NCBI GenBank assembly: GCA_011009095.1 | Contig: VTPC01000417.1 | Coordinates: forward strand, 98,707 to 162,706 | Source of the DNA: Ignelater luminosus | Taxonomy: Eukaryota > Arthropoda > Insecta > Coleoptera > Elateridae | Direction: 5' to 3' | Length of the DNA stretch: 64,000 nucleotides | Shown here: piece after piece, positions 37,379-50,659 of the stretch | Position numbering within the stretch: the first letter of the stretch is position 1 | Layout: the number at the start of each line of letters is the position of its first letter | Notes under the pieces: model-generated | What the model saw: the letters and a program-made list of their open reading frames with translations, nothing else | Databases searched by the model: none | What the model was told of the DNA's origin: nothing | Position numbers and translations under genes: made by a program

Positions 37379-40300
37379 AAATTTCAATCCCCTCAAAAAT
37401 ACTCAAAATAAGGTTTTTTCATATTTATAGAGAATCGGAGATTATTAAAAAAGGTTTTTATGACCAAAATTGCTCAAAAAAGCTAGTGTCAGTTTTTGCA
37501 CATTTTGAGTTTTCCTACTGTCCTTCAACGTGTTAATTATCTTTTATGACAGTAATTTGAAACATTGCAAAACATGATTTTATTACCTTTTTGAATATAA
37601 ATACGGCCTTCTTCCGTTTTATTTCTCCCTAACTAAATCCTTATTGTGACTTATGATTCAGTAGAATAAAACCCTTGGCATGTAAATCAAACATGATTTT
37701 GGCAAAACTCACATACTGTAACAGGTTTTCCCGTTTCCATTAGAAATACAGTAGTTGATACCATCTGTAGAACAGTGAAGCTTCAAAAATCTAACACCAT
37801 ATTTACAACAACTACTACTACTACTACAATGGGCATATTTACAATTTTCGTTTAATCTCATTTAGATAACTAAATAAGGCTCTGAAAACAAGAACTACTG
37901 TAAGATCCTTATTCTTGGCTTTTCTAGTGCGACGAGTTTTCTGTTTTATTTACAATGTAGAGCCATCTTCTCTTGATTAGTTCTTCAGTTTTACTTGGAA
38001 GGCAAAGTTTTCAAAATAAACTGAGCAAACGTTTTCTTCAATTACCTTAAATTGATATATTCCCGAGTTCGAAAACGGCAATCCAGATAACCAGAGTAAA
38101 ATACAATAAAGTTTTAGCTGCATTTGATGCTATTGGGCAGCTATAATTGCAATTGAGAAACGTTAGCAAAATAGTAAGTTGATTGTTTTTCAGTTTGATA
38201 GTTTGGTGAAATGTTAACAATTAATAAATGGTTTTCTGCTTGGTAAAATTTTTAGTCACTCAGTAGCTCTTAGTAATTAAACGAGGTTTAGTAGAAAAGT
38301 ACGGTTGAAGTGTTATTGGATAATTGTGCTAAGTCCTAAAAACTATGCAGAATGCAAAGAATTTTAGATCAATCGAAGAATTCATGGAAGAAACGTACAA
38401 CTTTGTCTAAATACACCTCTAGCCTGGACTTAATATATTTTTGAGTAATCTCTGCACTTTTGTCAGAAACTATAGATTTGCAAAAGAGGTTTTGACACAA
38501 CAAATCATCTTAAGAGAAATTTCCAGTTAAACACTAGACAAGTTGAAATGTGATTTCTGAGGATATGATATTTTTCTATAGTTCGTTCTTGCTATTTACT
38601 TAAAAATAAAGACAAATCACAATAACTCAAGTTTTGCTGTCACTGTAATCTGCCAGATTTGATAGTTTACTTCAAAGCTTTTTAATTTTCTTTCAGAAGC
38701 TAAATATAGTCTGTTCTGGTTATATTAGTCTTTCCAGTAAAATTCACAATACTTAGTAGGTAAACGCGGTAAGCGGAAGACAACACCTAGCTACCACGGG
38801 AACGTAGGCTAATTCTCTTCTTCTTGGACAAGGTGTTAATCACAGCTCCTTCATTTGGTTAATAAGACAGCAGCTAACGTGAGACGTGGTTTAGTCTTGA
38901 GTGGCGGCACACTAAATGTATAGCTTTGCAACCCAACAGAAACGAGATTTTCGAAGCCAAGGAAGAAATAAAAAAAACTGCCCTGAAAACACCTCAAAAT
39001 CTATTGATTTTTGACAAACTCTCCCTTTTTTATACACAAAGAAATGACTTTTAATGATCTTTTTAAAAAATAACAAGTGATCTGATCTATCTAATCTTTT
39101 CTAATCACCAAAAGTCTAAAACATCTGTTTAATGACAGTTTGTTTGAAAGCAGGCTAGATGCTGATGTTCAAGAGATACGTATACCTATGTACTAAATAA
39201 GTATTAATTAGTACGTATTGCTTTCGATAGAATTATTGTAAAGGTGGTCAATTAATCTCAACAGAATTCTATTATTGAGGAGAATTTGCTTCCTTTATTT
39301 TAATTAAAATTGAATTTGGATCAATCTTAAATTATTAAATAAAGTTTTTGAAACCTACCTGTTGCCTAATGGGTTAATGAAGCTGGTCTAATGTTAGGTC
39401 TACTAAGGTAGTTTGCCAACTGAATGTATATAAGACTTTTTGGTCACGTGTAATAACACAGATAAATAAGTCAAAATTGGCAAAAACCAGAGGAAAGAAT
39501 AAAAAAAGTGTCATCAGCTCAGGGCGAAACTATTAAATACCTTAAAGAGGACCTCTAACTACGCAATCTAAATACAAACGCAAACCACTCTTTTTGGCAC
39601 TAAATTCAATTAACTAGTGTTCAATAAAAAAAGATCTTTTTATATCATGTATGACAAAAAGAGGGCGTTGTCACTATTTAACGCTTTTATACATTTTAGG
39701 GTCTTTTTAGATTTTTTCCAGTAGTAATCAATAAACCTTTTGTTTATAAATTATGCAAATTGTTCTGTTTCTAATTTTGTTTACCTACCTATACTCAATT
39801 TTGAAAAACACTTAAAACTATCTAAGATAATTTAGGTGTATTCTCTGTAATAGGTATATTTTGCAATCAGTCTTTTCTAACTCACTTAAAATTAATGAAA
39901 ACAAGTATACATATAATCATTAACTCATTAGAAAATGAAGTAACTCATTCAAGTATGCATTAAAAGTAGTTGCAACAACTTAATCATATGGCGAATGTGA
40001 GAGGCAGTCAGCTCGTCATCTAAATTAATTGCGACCAGTTCAACTTTACAGATTGCACTGTTTACCCATCTAATTAAAGAATTAGTTACACTGATAGATA
40101 AAACAGTGCACCACGATGGAACAAGAATGTCACGATAATTCTCTATGTCACTTGCTGGCTGCTTTTACTACTGCTTGACTATATACACACAAACAAACAC
40201 ACACACACACTGTGTGAATACGGAAGCTCAAAACCTGAATAGTGAACTGGTAAACGAGTCGATATCCCGTGTTGTAGATGTGTAATTGCTCGTTCAGGTC

Positions 40301-43283
40301 AAGGGCGGCTTGCTCGGAACTGTTTGTTTCACAAAGTTTGGTGATTTAAAAATAGCTGAACAAGCTGTGCCAAGGTATTTCAGTCGCCCACAATGATGCC
40401 TGGAGCGAGCTTACGGTAGGTCGCGATTTTTGCCCTCGCGGTTCTAACCGTAGTGTAACACACCCTCGTTACCTCGTTGTCACTGTCATTATCTAAAACA
40501 ACCCCACGTTTGACGTCGCATCTTAGGATACAACATTAAAAATGCCTGTTTTTGTTTAGTTAATGAAAGCACGAGTAATTTGAGGCATTTTCAATTTTCT
40601 CAACTACGTGATTTCAGTGAGGCAGATAAACCAGCTTGTTATCATATTTGAAATTTTATTCTAACCGCTTATTTTAAAAGAAAACTTGAATGACAACAAA
40701 TCCAACTAAACTGGATCTCCTAGAGTGTAGTATAAATATTTTAACACAGAAAGGTTAATTCATGTTTATTTTTTTGTTATGAGCTGGATAAAGTGTTTTT
40801 ATATTGAAATATACAAAAATAACTATAACAAAGATATTTTAGAAATCGACTACAATTATCTTAGAATTTGATCATCTGCTATATGAATATGCTAAATAAA
40901 ATCAATTTACATTTTTGTTTTCCTTTGTGAGATGATTTCTTTTGTTGTGTTAAATGAAAGATCTTAATTTATAATCTGAAAAAAAAGCAAAATTTATACT
41001 TTTCTATTTTTTATTAACATAAGATGGCCATCGTATGCAAATTCATTCAACAAAAACTGTTTTATGTTTAGCTTCAGGCACTTTTGTAACGTAAGAAATT
41101 GAGAATTTATGCGAAACCTTATAAAGTTATTTAATTTCCAGGTTTTAAAAAAGTTGTGCATTGCTAAAAATGAACATCATTAAGTTATTATTCTTCTACA
41201 TTTTGTTTTTTACCTATTAAACAAGCAATTAGCATCTTTATAGTCATTTTGCTTTCTTTCTCGTTGTAAGAGTATCAAGCTCTAAAGATATTGTGGTTTT
41301 CAATACAACTAGTGTTAAACTTCACAAATTTAATCTGGATCTCGGCAAAATCAATGTTACAGCACAGGGTTTTTTTTTATTAAGAGTAGAAAAATAGGCC
41401 ATAAGTCATCTACTGGAAGTTAGAACAGTTTCACTTAGTCAAGATCTTAGTTGGAGGATAACAAACAAATGAAGGAAATTGGATCATACCTGCAAGTCAA
41501 TATGAAAAGAATATGAACATTAAATTCTTAGTTACATATTTAGAAAGCAACACTCCAAAACATAAACCCATACAGTTTTGTGCAAAAATAGAAAGGATCA
41601 AGCAAAAGTTTGTCAAACACGATTGAGATAGGTGTAAGAATAAAACAATGGCTGTTTCTAAAGATGCCAGGCCTCTTTTTTCAAATCGGTTTTCTGCGTG
41701 ATCTACGATATTACAGCTTTACTTCTCTCTAGTAGATTGTGTATGTCAAAAAATTTTCTAAACGAAACATTCCCTGGACCATTCATTTATGCTCAAACTG
41801 TACTTCAAATGTCACTAAACCAAATCAGTCATAAATTTCTTAACATTATACGAGATGTTCTCACTTCTATCTGTTAGTATACGATACTAAGTGAGAATAG
41901 TTCTTTCTTCATGAAGATCTAAGTGAGAAAGCAAAACTTTCAACTTTTAACTTACCCACCTCAGAATGTCAGACATTGATCCTGGGGAAGAATCTTTCAG
42001 CATAATGTACAAGCTAACAAAAATAAACAGTTCAGTAGAGATTCTAAGATTCCGTGGCAAAATAATATCAACAAGAAACTGAAGGTATTCCCTACACATC
42101 TAATTTTACTGAGATCGAATTGAGGGTGTTTTGCTGTCGTCTCTAAGTTTCTCCACTGCATCTTAGACTAATTTTTGCCAGCATAGACATGATGTTTAAG
42201 ACAGAAAATTTTGGTATCTACATATTTTAATTTCAACCCTGCACATGGTAGAGCTATTCTGGTATTAAAAACTTCTTTCTAATCGCTAAGATGTCGAAAA
42301 ATCTTACATTCAAAATCTGACAAGTTCGATCCTAAAGAGATTAAACTAAAATAAAAAAACCCTCATTTTTAGCTTCAGCTTTTTAAATAGAAATCAAGAA
42401 ATATCAAGGTTGTTTTCAGTCTGCAATATCGAAAAATTATAAGTTTAGTATTATGGCAAAAATCTGCAATTCTCAAAATTCATTTTATACGTTCTCTAGA
42501 GATATCTTGGTATATTTGTAAGCTTTTTCCAGTTTTAGAAATTGACCAAGAAATGATTGGTGGTGTAGTTATTCAAAACGGGATCGAAGTTTGCGAAGGT
42601 TTCTTTTTCACTGAAGTAAATAAATAATCAGGCTGGTAAATAGATGGTGGATGTATGTAGTTATACTACCAAACTTTCACAATGCCTTTTTGTTCTGAAG
42701 ATCTAAAAAGTTGAGAGTTGCAGAAAATTCCTTTCAAGGAGCTTCCAAATATTGAAAATCTTTGAAAATCCTAACTTTCAAGTATATGAATTGATATAAA
42801 AGTTAAAGAAGTTAGATATCTTGATTATGTAGGCATTTTCCACTTCCCAAAATTCTTTTACATTTTGACTTGCCTTTGTTTGAGGTTTTAATAAAAATCT
42901 AACATTCTAATTCTCAGAGAAATCTTAAAATTTTTCATGTTAGTAAAATTCTATTTCTTCAGTCAATCAAGGAGACTAATGTTTTACGCGCTCAAAATAA
43001 TAAACTTACCTATCTATTGGATTGATGATAAAAGAGAGCTTTCTTATAATCTTAAAATATCCGAAAAAAATCTATGTCAGGATGCCACGGTAAAACAAGA
43101 CTTACCAGCAACTCTAAAACGTCAAATAATTCTCCTCTTGATGGTGGTAACATCGTATAAGTTGTCTTTTTGCTATTTAGCTTTTATTTGAAGCTGCTGG
43201 GTGAGAGGCCAAAAAAAGACGTGAAGTAGAGTAGCGGAGAAAGAGGATGCCGCAACAGCACATTTTAAGGTTCGATACCGATT

Positions 43284-43345
43284 AATACAATTAGTAAATT
43301 GTATTGTTTTTGTTGGCCCCTCTGCATTGTGGTGGTTGCAGAGGG
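43284..43345. repeat. Two adjacent perfect hairpins
   Basis: AATACAATT at 43,284-43,292 pairs with AATTGTATT at 43,297-43,305 (loop 4 nt). CCCTCTGCA at 43,318-43,326 pairs with TGCAGAGGG at 43,337-43,345 (loop 10 nt). Both 9-bp stems are perfect. The function is unknown. Confidence 0.8.
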
Positions 43346-46300
43346 TTACTTTACGCTACTGTCTAATGGAATACAGAACATAAAGGGAAAAACTTGAGAT
43401 ATGGAAGTGGAAATATGTAAGATTCTTTCACGTGGTTGAATTAGACTTTAGGAAAGGACCACAACAAATGAACTGAAATGACAATGAAGAATAGAACTTT
43501 CAGATAAAGAATTGAATTTCTCGAGGAAAGAGACTAGTAGTTTGAAAAATTCTTAAAGGTTCTGATAAGTGAGGTATTTGTTTTTCCTGATAAAGAAGAT
43601 GGAATCTGAACAAAAACTGTTTGCTTTTCTGAGCTCACGGTATCAGATTAATGCAGTCAGATGAACCTGTCAACAATGATAAAAGAAGAAAGAAGGAACA
43701 ACAGCAATCAGTTCAGATTTTCAAATGACATTTAATACACAATATAATAGGGATGAATTGGCCCAAATATCAAAACCAAATTGTCTGATTAGATTTCTAC
43801 TCGAAAGTTAGCTTTTGCTGATAAATTTGCTTTAAACAAGCCAATTTGCTTTGGAGATGTAAGTTCGCCCATCCCTGCAATAGATTGTACCATCTTTTAC
43901 AATTTTGGACATCTTCGGATTTACTATCATCTAACTGAACTTACTATATGGCAGTGTATCTTAGGGCGGTTTTCTATCAAATTCTCCAACATAATTTTTT
44001 CCAAGCTAAATTACATCATTTCCCACAGCTCTGAGATTCCCTAGTATAAAATATTTCCATAAAATATAAAAAAGTTCACATTATCTGTATATAAGCAAGA
44101 ATATATGCGACTTTCTAAATTTCAAAATTTTTAATGGCCTTAGTCGGAACATCTGGAATATTTGATGCTCATCTTGTAATTGGATAGAATTTCTGCAAAT
44201 CATCATTTGGGTTATAAGTGTTTTAGGCGTAAAAGTAAGGAAGAAACTTTAGTGTAACTTTCCATCGTTAGGTTTCAGTATAACATAGCATATTAAAGTA
44301 ATAACTTTGTCGGAAAAAATAGAAATGCTGATGTAATGTACATTAAAAAATTATTTTGTTTCTTCTTAAAGTAATCACTTTGTTTCTGAAAGGAAACAAA
44401 CCGTATAGTCCATTCCCTAGTGAAATCTAGAAGGTTCTACTTTCAATTACCTACATTGTGTAAATCAATAGTTTTTTCAGTAAAATAAAAATGAAAGAGT
44501 TATATAAGCTACCAGAACACATATTGTAAGGAAATCTGACGTTACACCACAATGGCTATTCATACTTCTCATCTGTGGAGTTTTATCGAGTTGAAGAGTT
44601 ATGAAAAAATATACCTTAGGGGAAGTCCCGAGCTATAATTGTCAGATCCTGCAACGTTCATATGCAACATGTAATTATTATTAATGTAAATACATTTTGC
44701 GCATTTTGTGAAGATTGTAAAATTATGCTTCAGATGAACTGAAATGTTATCGATTGTTCTTAACTTTGAAGTAATTGTGACATTTTAATTTAGAATTAGT
44801 CAGTAAAAGAAAGATTCTACTTAAAGGGCAGAGTAATAAGAAATACATGAATAACAAAAATGGAAATGTTAAAATTATTGAAAGCTAAAGGTGAAAAGTG
44901 TCCATACGCATCAAAAAGCATTAATTAAGTATATATGCGCTTCCAAAATTGGACCAGATAAAACCTCTAACGAAGGGTCAGTAGTAATTATGACTGTTAC
45001 AACGTTGGATAATTAACGCCTAATTCTTTTTTCCTCCCGGATTTTATTTCAACCGTCGATCTTTTATAAAAGTGTGTACTGTTCGTAAAAGACAACACCG
45101 ATACGGCCTCCAGAATGCTTTACATAAATTATGTCATAAATTTTGGGATTTAAAACGAAATTGAAAAGTTAGATTTCATTGAATATTGTGCAGTTATATA
45201 TTGTTATTAAAATTTCGACTTTTACATAAAAATGCCAATACTGTGACTCAATACTCATAAAACAGAAAAATTATATCCTTGACCTTTAAGATTTCCCACT
45301 CATATCTATAATTTAATAATTTTTATTGACAGATTTTGATTCAGGTTTCCTAACCGATCCATACTCGTGTGTTTATGAGGTCAGAAATTAAAAGAAAAAT
45401 GTGAACATGTGTGCAACTTCAATTAATATCCGCAATCTAAAAAACTCCTGATTCTGGGCAAGGCTTGTATTATGATATTGGAAAAGTTATTACCTTATTA
45501 GTGATTGGTGAGATCTATTGTAGCAGACAGCTATATGAGCAATAAAACCGCGCCCAGTCTACTTGATATCTCTTGTTTGATAGATTAAAATGTTCAGACT
45601 TTATTATTATGTCTTAAATTTCTTTAAGTAATATCATCTTCTTATTACACTCGGAACTTTACTTATTTACAGACCAATACAACCTAGTTTAAAAGTTAAA
45701 GCAATAAAAAATTTATGAGATATTTGGCTGTAATAAAATAAGTGCTAAAATATGTTTTTAAAACTTTTCCGGTTACATTTTTTGCTTCTGCAAAAAATAT
45801 CATTCCAAACAAAGCCTTTTAGAAAAAAAAGAAGAAAAAACCGAAGGTATATTTTAAAGCTGCTATTTAGTTCAAAATTTACTCGACCTGTCCTATAGTA
45901 ACAATAGCAAGACGAAAGTGTCATAAACCAAAAGCCGGACCCATAAACAGGTGCAAAGCTAGCATTTACAGCACACGCCACCCGAAGATCTATAATAAAC
46001 GCTCTGCGGGAATTTACAATTTAGTTCGGAACAATTCACTAAAATCTGACTCTTCCTTTCAGAAGACTGCAAAAATATCTTTGGTCTTTAAAAGGACGAC
46101 TTCAATAAATGTTAAATGTAAGTTTTATGGTTGTTTCCGTGAATTTTTCAACTCCTAATGGTTTCTATTTTAAATGCGTCCTTGCACTTTTATGATTTTT
46201 CATTTTTTCCCAGTATGAGATACCTATAGAAGACATACTAAATATAAAGATGAAAGGGGTTTTAAATATAAGGGCCCCACTATAAACGGAGGCGTGTATA

Positions 46301-46517
46301 TAATGTAGATAAGTGCGTTTTAATAAATGTTTGAGCATTTAGACATAATTGTGTATTCATAAGGGTCGTTTTTGTAAGTGCTCTAACCCTTTGTTTTGAG
46401 TGTTTTGATTGACGGGTACGCAAGACGGTCTTCAACCTGCCTTTTGACAGCTACAGCGTGCACGCCATTTTAAGTTGAATAATTGAAGAGAATATCCAGT
46501 TGTCAATTTGTACCATC

Positions 46518-46659
46518 ATGTCTGCAGTGCTCGCTGATATAAATAACATTATTAAAGTGTCTCTCGACATCAGAACTGCTTTGTTTTACTAATGAAGACA
46601 GTATAGCAGATGTTGCTAAATTCGCAATTCTTGCAGCCTGTGGAAATTTGCGCGATTAA
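46518..46659 (+). pseudogene. Short broken reading frame of unknown family
   Basis: ATG at 46,518 starts MSAVLADINNIIKVSLDIRT and stops at TAA 46,590-46,592. A one-base shift continues with NEDSIADVAKFAILAACG and stops at 46,657-46,659. The amino-acid composition looks like real protein, and the preceding 200 bp are less AT-rich than the surroundings, resembling a 5' UTR. I do not recognise the family. It may be a retrocopy or transposon relic. Confidence 0.3.
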
Positions 46660-49234
46660 ACTGGTTTTACGCTTCCTCAACTTCTTGAAATCTTTACCTA
46701 ATTGAATAGAGTACATATTGTTTTACAAACATCCTATTTGTAATAGTTTTCCGTGAAGGTTAAAATCTCCTTTCTTATGGTTTGAGGTAATTTTGAAATG
46801 AATTAACTGATTTGCATAAAATGTTAAAAGCTTGTTTTAGTTGTACAAATTGAAAATCTAGTTTATAGAAATGGAAATAAATGCAATAAAGTAAAATTAA
46901 CAAGTATTTTACATTCAACATACATATAAATTCTAATTATCGTAATTTCTTAACATAATGAAATATGTGCGTCATAACTAGTGTTGTGTTTAATATATTT
47001 TTACTGGCAATTAGGTAAACATATGGAAAATGAATGGTTTATAGAAATTTCTCGATATTTATTGAATATTTAAAGTGTCGATAGAAAATTTAATTAAAAT
47101 AAATTTATTAGATTGACAGTTATGAAATGTGGGTAATAATTTAAACGTTTTCTAAATATATTTTGCTCTCAATTTCATTTATTTTGCAATTAACTCTGCT
47201 GATAAATGATTCCCAGAGGATTTCTTTCAATTTCTCCTCGTTCCTGTTTATTTTATGTCAATGGATTTAACGATAAAATTTATATAATTATGTATAACAA
47301 TCTTAGGTTGGACTTTCGTAATGTTGAATTGTATAAAATTAGATTTCCATATCAGCAGGATAATATTGCAGTTTACCTAAGTCTGAACATTCCCAAATAT
47401 AGTTACTGTACAGATATTGCACCCTGAATAGTGTCCCACAAGGGAAGTTTACTAGACCAGTATAATTCTAAAATCTTTAAATTTAACAATAATCCTTTCA
47501 ACTGCTGCTTTGAAATCAGTTGAGTTTTGGCAGTATTGGCGTGATTGATAATCTTTCAAGGTTTTTCTTAATTTCGAGTGTACATATGCTTAATTGTACA
47601 ACCAAAATCAATATCACAGGAATTAAAACTACAGTGAAAGCAATTATAAACGGTACCCCATGACAAAAAAAGAATGTATGTAATAATTAATTAAGTGCGA
47701 CTGTACATGATTATTAGCTTTGATTGATTTCTGCTTTTAAATTATAAACACGTCTCAATGGACTCACATAAAGATACCCTAAAGATCTGCTTCCTAAAAA
47801 TGATGAAACCTTACCTTTGTCAGTATCTTGATATAAATACAATGAACCCAACAATTCTTTTACATGTCTTTAATAACTAAAATGGGCCACTGACGAGGAA
47901 GCTCATTTACCAGTTAAATTCTTTCAATTAAGTACATGCAATATGTAAACGTTAACAATGTAAATCAAGCTGACAACAGTTGTCTGATCCCGGGCCTTTA
48001 CGAGAAAGAGGTAAATACGGTCACAGACTGTTATAACTTGCAAGGGTTAGCGTATGCATATTAAGTTACGAAGAGAATGAAAAGTAAAATATTGATTCAT
48101 AAAAAAACGTTAGGCATACATAAAAGATAACCTAATGCAGAATTGATCTAAATAATCAATGTAAAATTCAGCAGTAAATCAATGTTGAAAATGATTCGAT
48201 TTTTTGTTTGTCCTTCATCTTCGTCTTTGAGTTAGTTGACTGTAGCAACTATAGAAAAAAAGACATTCCACCACCATGGTTGTAGTTGTCGATAGATCTT
48301 CAAGCTACCACACTAATAAGCACATCTGTAGCACTGACAAGACTACCACAAACACAAACGGAAAACTATAAAAGCATCTCCTTCAAAATGAAAGTTATAA
48401 CCTTTGTAAGCACAGTATTCCAATAATTGTTCTCGTCTTTGGCTACACATATCAGGCGAGAGATAAATACTGCCTCTTAACGACCACTGACTCGTTAGGA
48501 ATCTGAAGTTAATAAAGAGCAAGCATACTTAAAATGAATAAGAGTGCATGTGATTTATTTCCACTACTAATTTGGAAAATAATTTTGAAATTCAGCAAAA
48601 GCATCCGGAACAGAAAACTCCGAGATTCCATTAATTCTTCTACCATCCTAGCTTTTGATCACAGAAATCTTCTATTCTTGAATGAAAACCATGTTATCAA
48701 AAAGTAAAGCTTTTTAAGTTTTCAAAGCTGCCATACAAACACTCCTGATATCTGTCACTTCATATTATAACAATTCAACATACTGGATTATCTATCTTTC
48801 TGGTTCGTGACCAACTAAGGATATAGATTTTATGGATCACTCAATACTAATTTTAAATTTAACACCAAAACAAAAATTTCAATCGGCAAAATAGCCTTTG
48901 ATCAAGTTCTGACCAAAACCTATTGCTTTGCTTCTTCATTTTCCAATCTCAGAATTCACCATACTCTCTTATTCAGCAGCATGGCATCTAGATTTGTTTC
49001 AAAACTTACAACTTATTATGCAGGGTGTTTGGTTCACCGCCGTATATCCGAAAAGGGGTGGTAGAAGACATGATTTGGACATGATTTGGCTTCATAACCA
49101 GTAGTGGTGTTGATTTTTGCATTTTTAACCGTTAATTTTTTGCGTGTTGCAGGTCCGTATCAGTTTGCGTTGAACTTCACGTTTTATTGCAATCGTTGAA
49201 CTGGACTATTAAAGTGCATTGAATCTACATTGAA

Positions 49235-49420
49235 TTACACTTGTTTGATTGGACTATTATTAAATAGTAATGGCCCCCAGACATAATAACTTAAGAGCGT
49301 CAAATCTGGTGATCGAGCAGGCCATATTATCTTCCCGTTTCGCCCTATCCATCTAGTGAAAAAGTTGGCATTTAAAAAGTCTCTTACGGCTATCCGATAG
49401 TAGGCAGGGCAATTATCCAT
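49235..49420 (-). pseudogene. Transposase C-terminal fragment, left arm
   Basis: About 61 codons: MDNCPAYYRIAVRDFLNANF, then RWIGRNGKIIWPARSPDL and a degenerate LLSYYVWG. This corresponds to the second catalytic Asp region (usually QDG.PAH) through the third. It lacks everything N-terminal and cannot be active. Confidence 0.7.
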
Positions 49421-49496
49421 CGTTTTGAAAAATCATTTATCGGATCCTATCTAGTGGCACTTCATCCAAAATATCGACCAAATTGTTCTGTAAAAA

Positions 49497-49642
49497 CTTT
49501 TTAAATGCCAACTTTCCCAAAAGATGGATAGATCGAAACGGGCCGATAATATGGCCTGCTCGATCACCGTATTTGACACCCTCGGGTTATTATATCTGGA
49601 GACCATCACTATTTAATAGTCCAATTAAACAAGTGTAATTCA
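49497..49642 (+). pseudogene. Transposase C-terminal fragment, right arm
   Basis: This mirrors the left-arm fragment: NFLNANFPKRWIDRNGPIIW followed by PARSPYLTPSGYYIW, then SPIKQV and stop. The third catalytic Asp position reads Gly. The end SPIKQV plus stop is shared with the left arm, confirming a common source. Confidence 0.7.
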
Positions 49643-49796
49643 ATGTAGATTCAATGCTTTTTAATAGTCCAATTAAACGCTTGTAATAAAACGTGGAGTT
49701 TAAAGCAAACTGATATGGACCTGCAACACGCAAAAATCACAAAATTAACGGTTAAAAATGCAAAAATCAACACCACCAATGGTTATGAAGCCAAAC

Positions 49797-50659
49797 CTAC
49801 AACCAATAACGTGTTATCAAGTGTTTATTTTTGTGTGGCCAAACGGTTTCTTTGTATTTAAGTCGCCTGTTAGTCCTAAGAATCTGCAGGTTCTGCGTTC
49901 CGCTTACCCAACACCTCCCCGAATGCGGAGTTAGCAGGTTGGTGGTTTTCAAAGTCTTCTTCTTCACAGCCACTATCTTACGCAACTGTGATATAGATCT
50001 GAAAAGTCATTTGTATCTGCCAAAACCATACCTCCACCAACACCAAGAGTGCCGTAAGCATTAATTACGCAACACGTTATACTTCGTAACTTTCAATCAA
50101 GCTAGCCAGTTCTCTAGGCTGTCGACCATAACAGCCAGGCGTACTTCAACCATGATAATGTCGACAGCATAAATAGCAATGCACACTACAAGTAAATCAG
50201 ATAAAGTTGGTCAATGAGAATTGGTTGCGCACTGGCACAACAGCGATTTGTGGTGGGGCCCGCAGTCGCTCCTCCGATTGTACTTCAGCAGAAGACGTTA
50301 TCGGTCCTTTACTATCATGACGTTGACTCTTTTTCTCAAACGCGCAGCTGACCGGCCAGCTTTATCTGGTTTACTTGAATTGTTCTAGCCGACAACAAGT
50401 AGTAACAATCACGAAACTCTGAGAGTGAAAACAGTGCGCGTAGCTGACTAGCGCGGATGCCACCCACACGTGCACCTTCCACTGGCTAAATTGGCACAAA
50501 GGCTTCTGATTTTCTTAGAAGAGCGAAAAGCAACACTGAAAGTCGAGTTGAACAGAAGGCTTGGAGTTTCCAATAATTCCATGTAATCTATTTTGGTAAT
50601 TTAGTAGAGTAAAAACCGAAAGTGATAAAAGGAATGAAGGAATGACATTCAAGTCAAAA
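49797..50659. other. Non-coding, with an island at about 50,130-50,500
   Basis: No gene was recognised. The stretch around 50,130-50,500 looks less AT-rich and more complex, and could be a regulatory element or part of an unrecognised element. It lies just upstream of the mariner relic. Confidence 0.4.

Larger units (their letters stand above)
36485..37536 (+). mobile_element. Internally deleted piggyBac-like element
   Basis: An acidic piggyBac-type N-terminus starts at ATG 36485 (MSANNPCERET...). After frame breaks come ITTKELKAFFGLCLLQ and YYHPIFPFVMSARRFELILR, the conserved start of the piggyBac transposase core. Coding similarity ends near 37,290 and is followed directly by non-coding DNA reaching a TTAA at 37,533-37,536. 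Read inward from that TTAA the sequence is TTAACACGTTGAAGGACAG, as in piggyBac-like ends. The catalytic part of the gene is therefore deleted. The left terminus was not found, so the start given is the first codon and not the true end. Confidence 0.7.
37537..49020. other. Gene-free AT-rich stretch
   Basis: About 11.5 kb without a recognised gene. It contains a short (CA)n run near 40,189-40,210, a less AT-rich island at about 40,200-40,520, two neighbouring perfect hairpins at 43,284-43,345, and a short decayed frame at 46,518-46,659. The rest is AT-rich and probably old repeat DNA. Confidence 0.5.
49085..49796. mobile_element. Fold-back element from two inverted mariner-type transposase ends
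   Basis: The left arm (49,085-49,380) and right arm (49,497-49,796) are long, imperfect inverted copies separated by about 116 bp. Each arm carries the 3' end of a Tc1/mariner-type transposase reading away from the centre. The minus-strand copy is 49,420-49,235 with RWIGRNGKIIWPARSPDLTL; the plus-strand copy is about 49,500-49,640 with RWIDRNGPIIWPARSPYLTP. In both, the final catalytic Asp (normally LTPLDFFLWG-like) is lost. Each arm also holds an internal duplication of an AATAGTCCAATTAAAC-type segment about 47 bp apart, so that duplication came before arm formation. A CAGGGTGTTTGG sequence at 49,021 may mark the original terminus on the left side. Confidence 0.8.
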
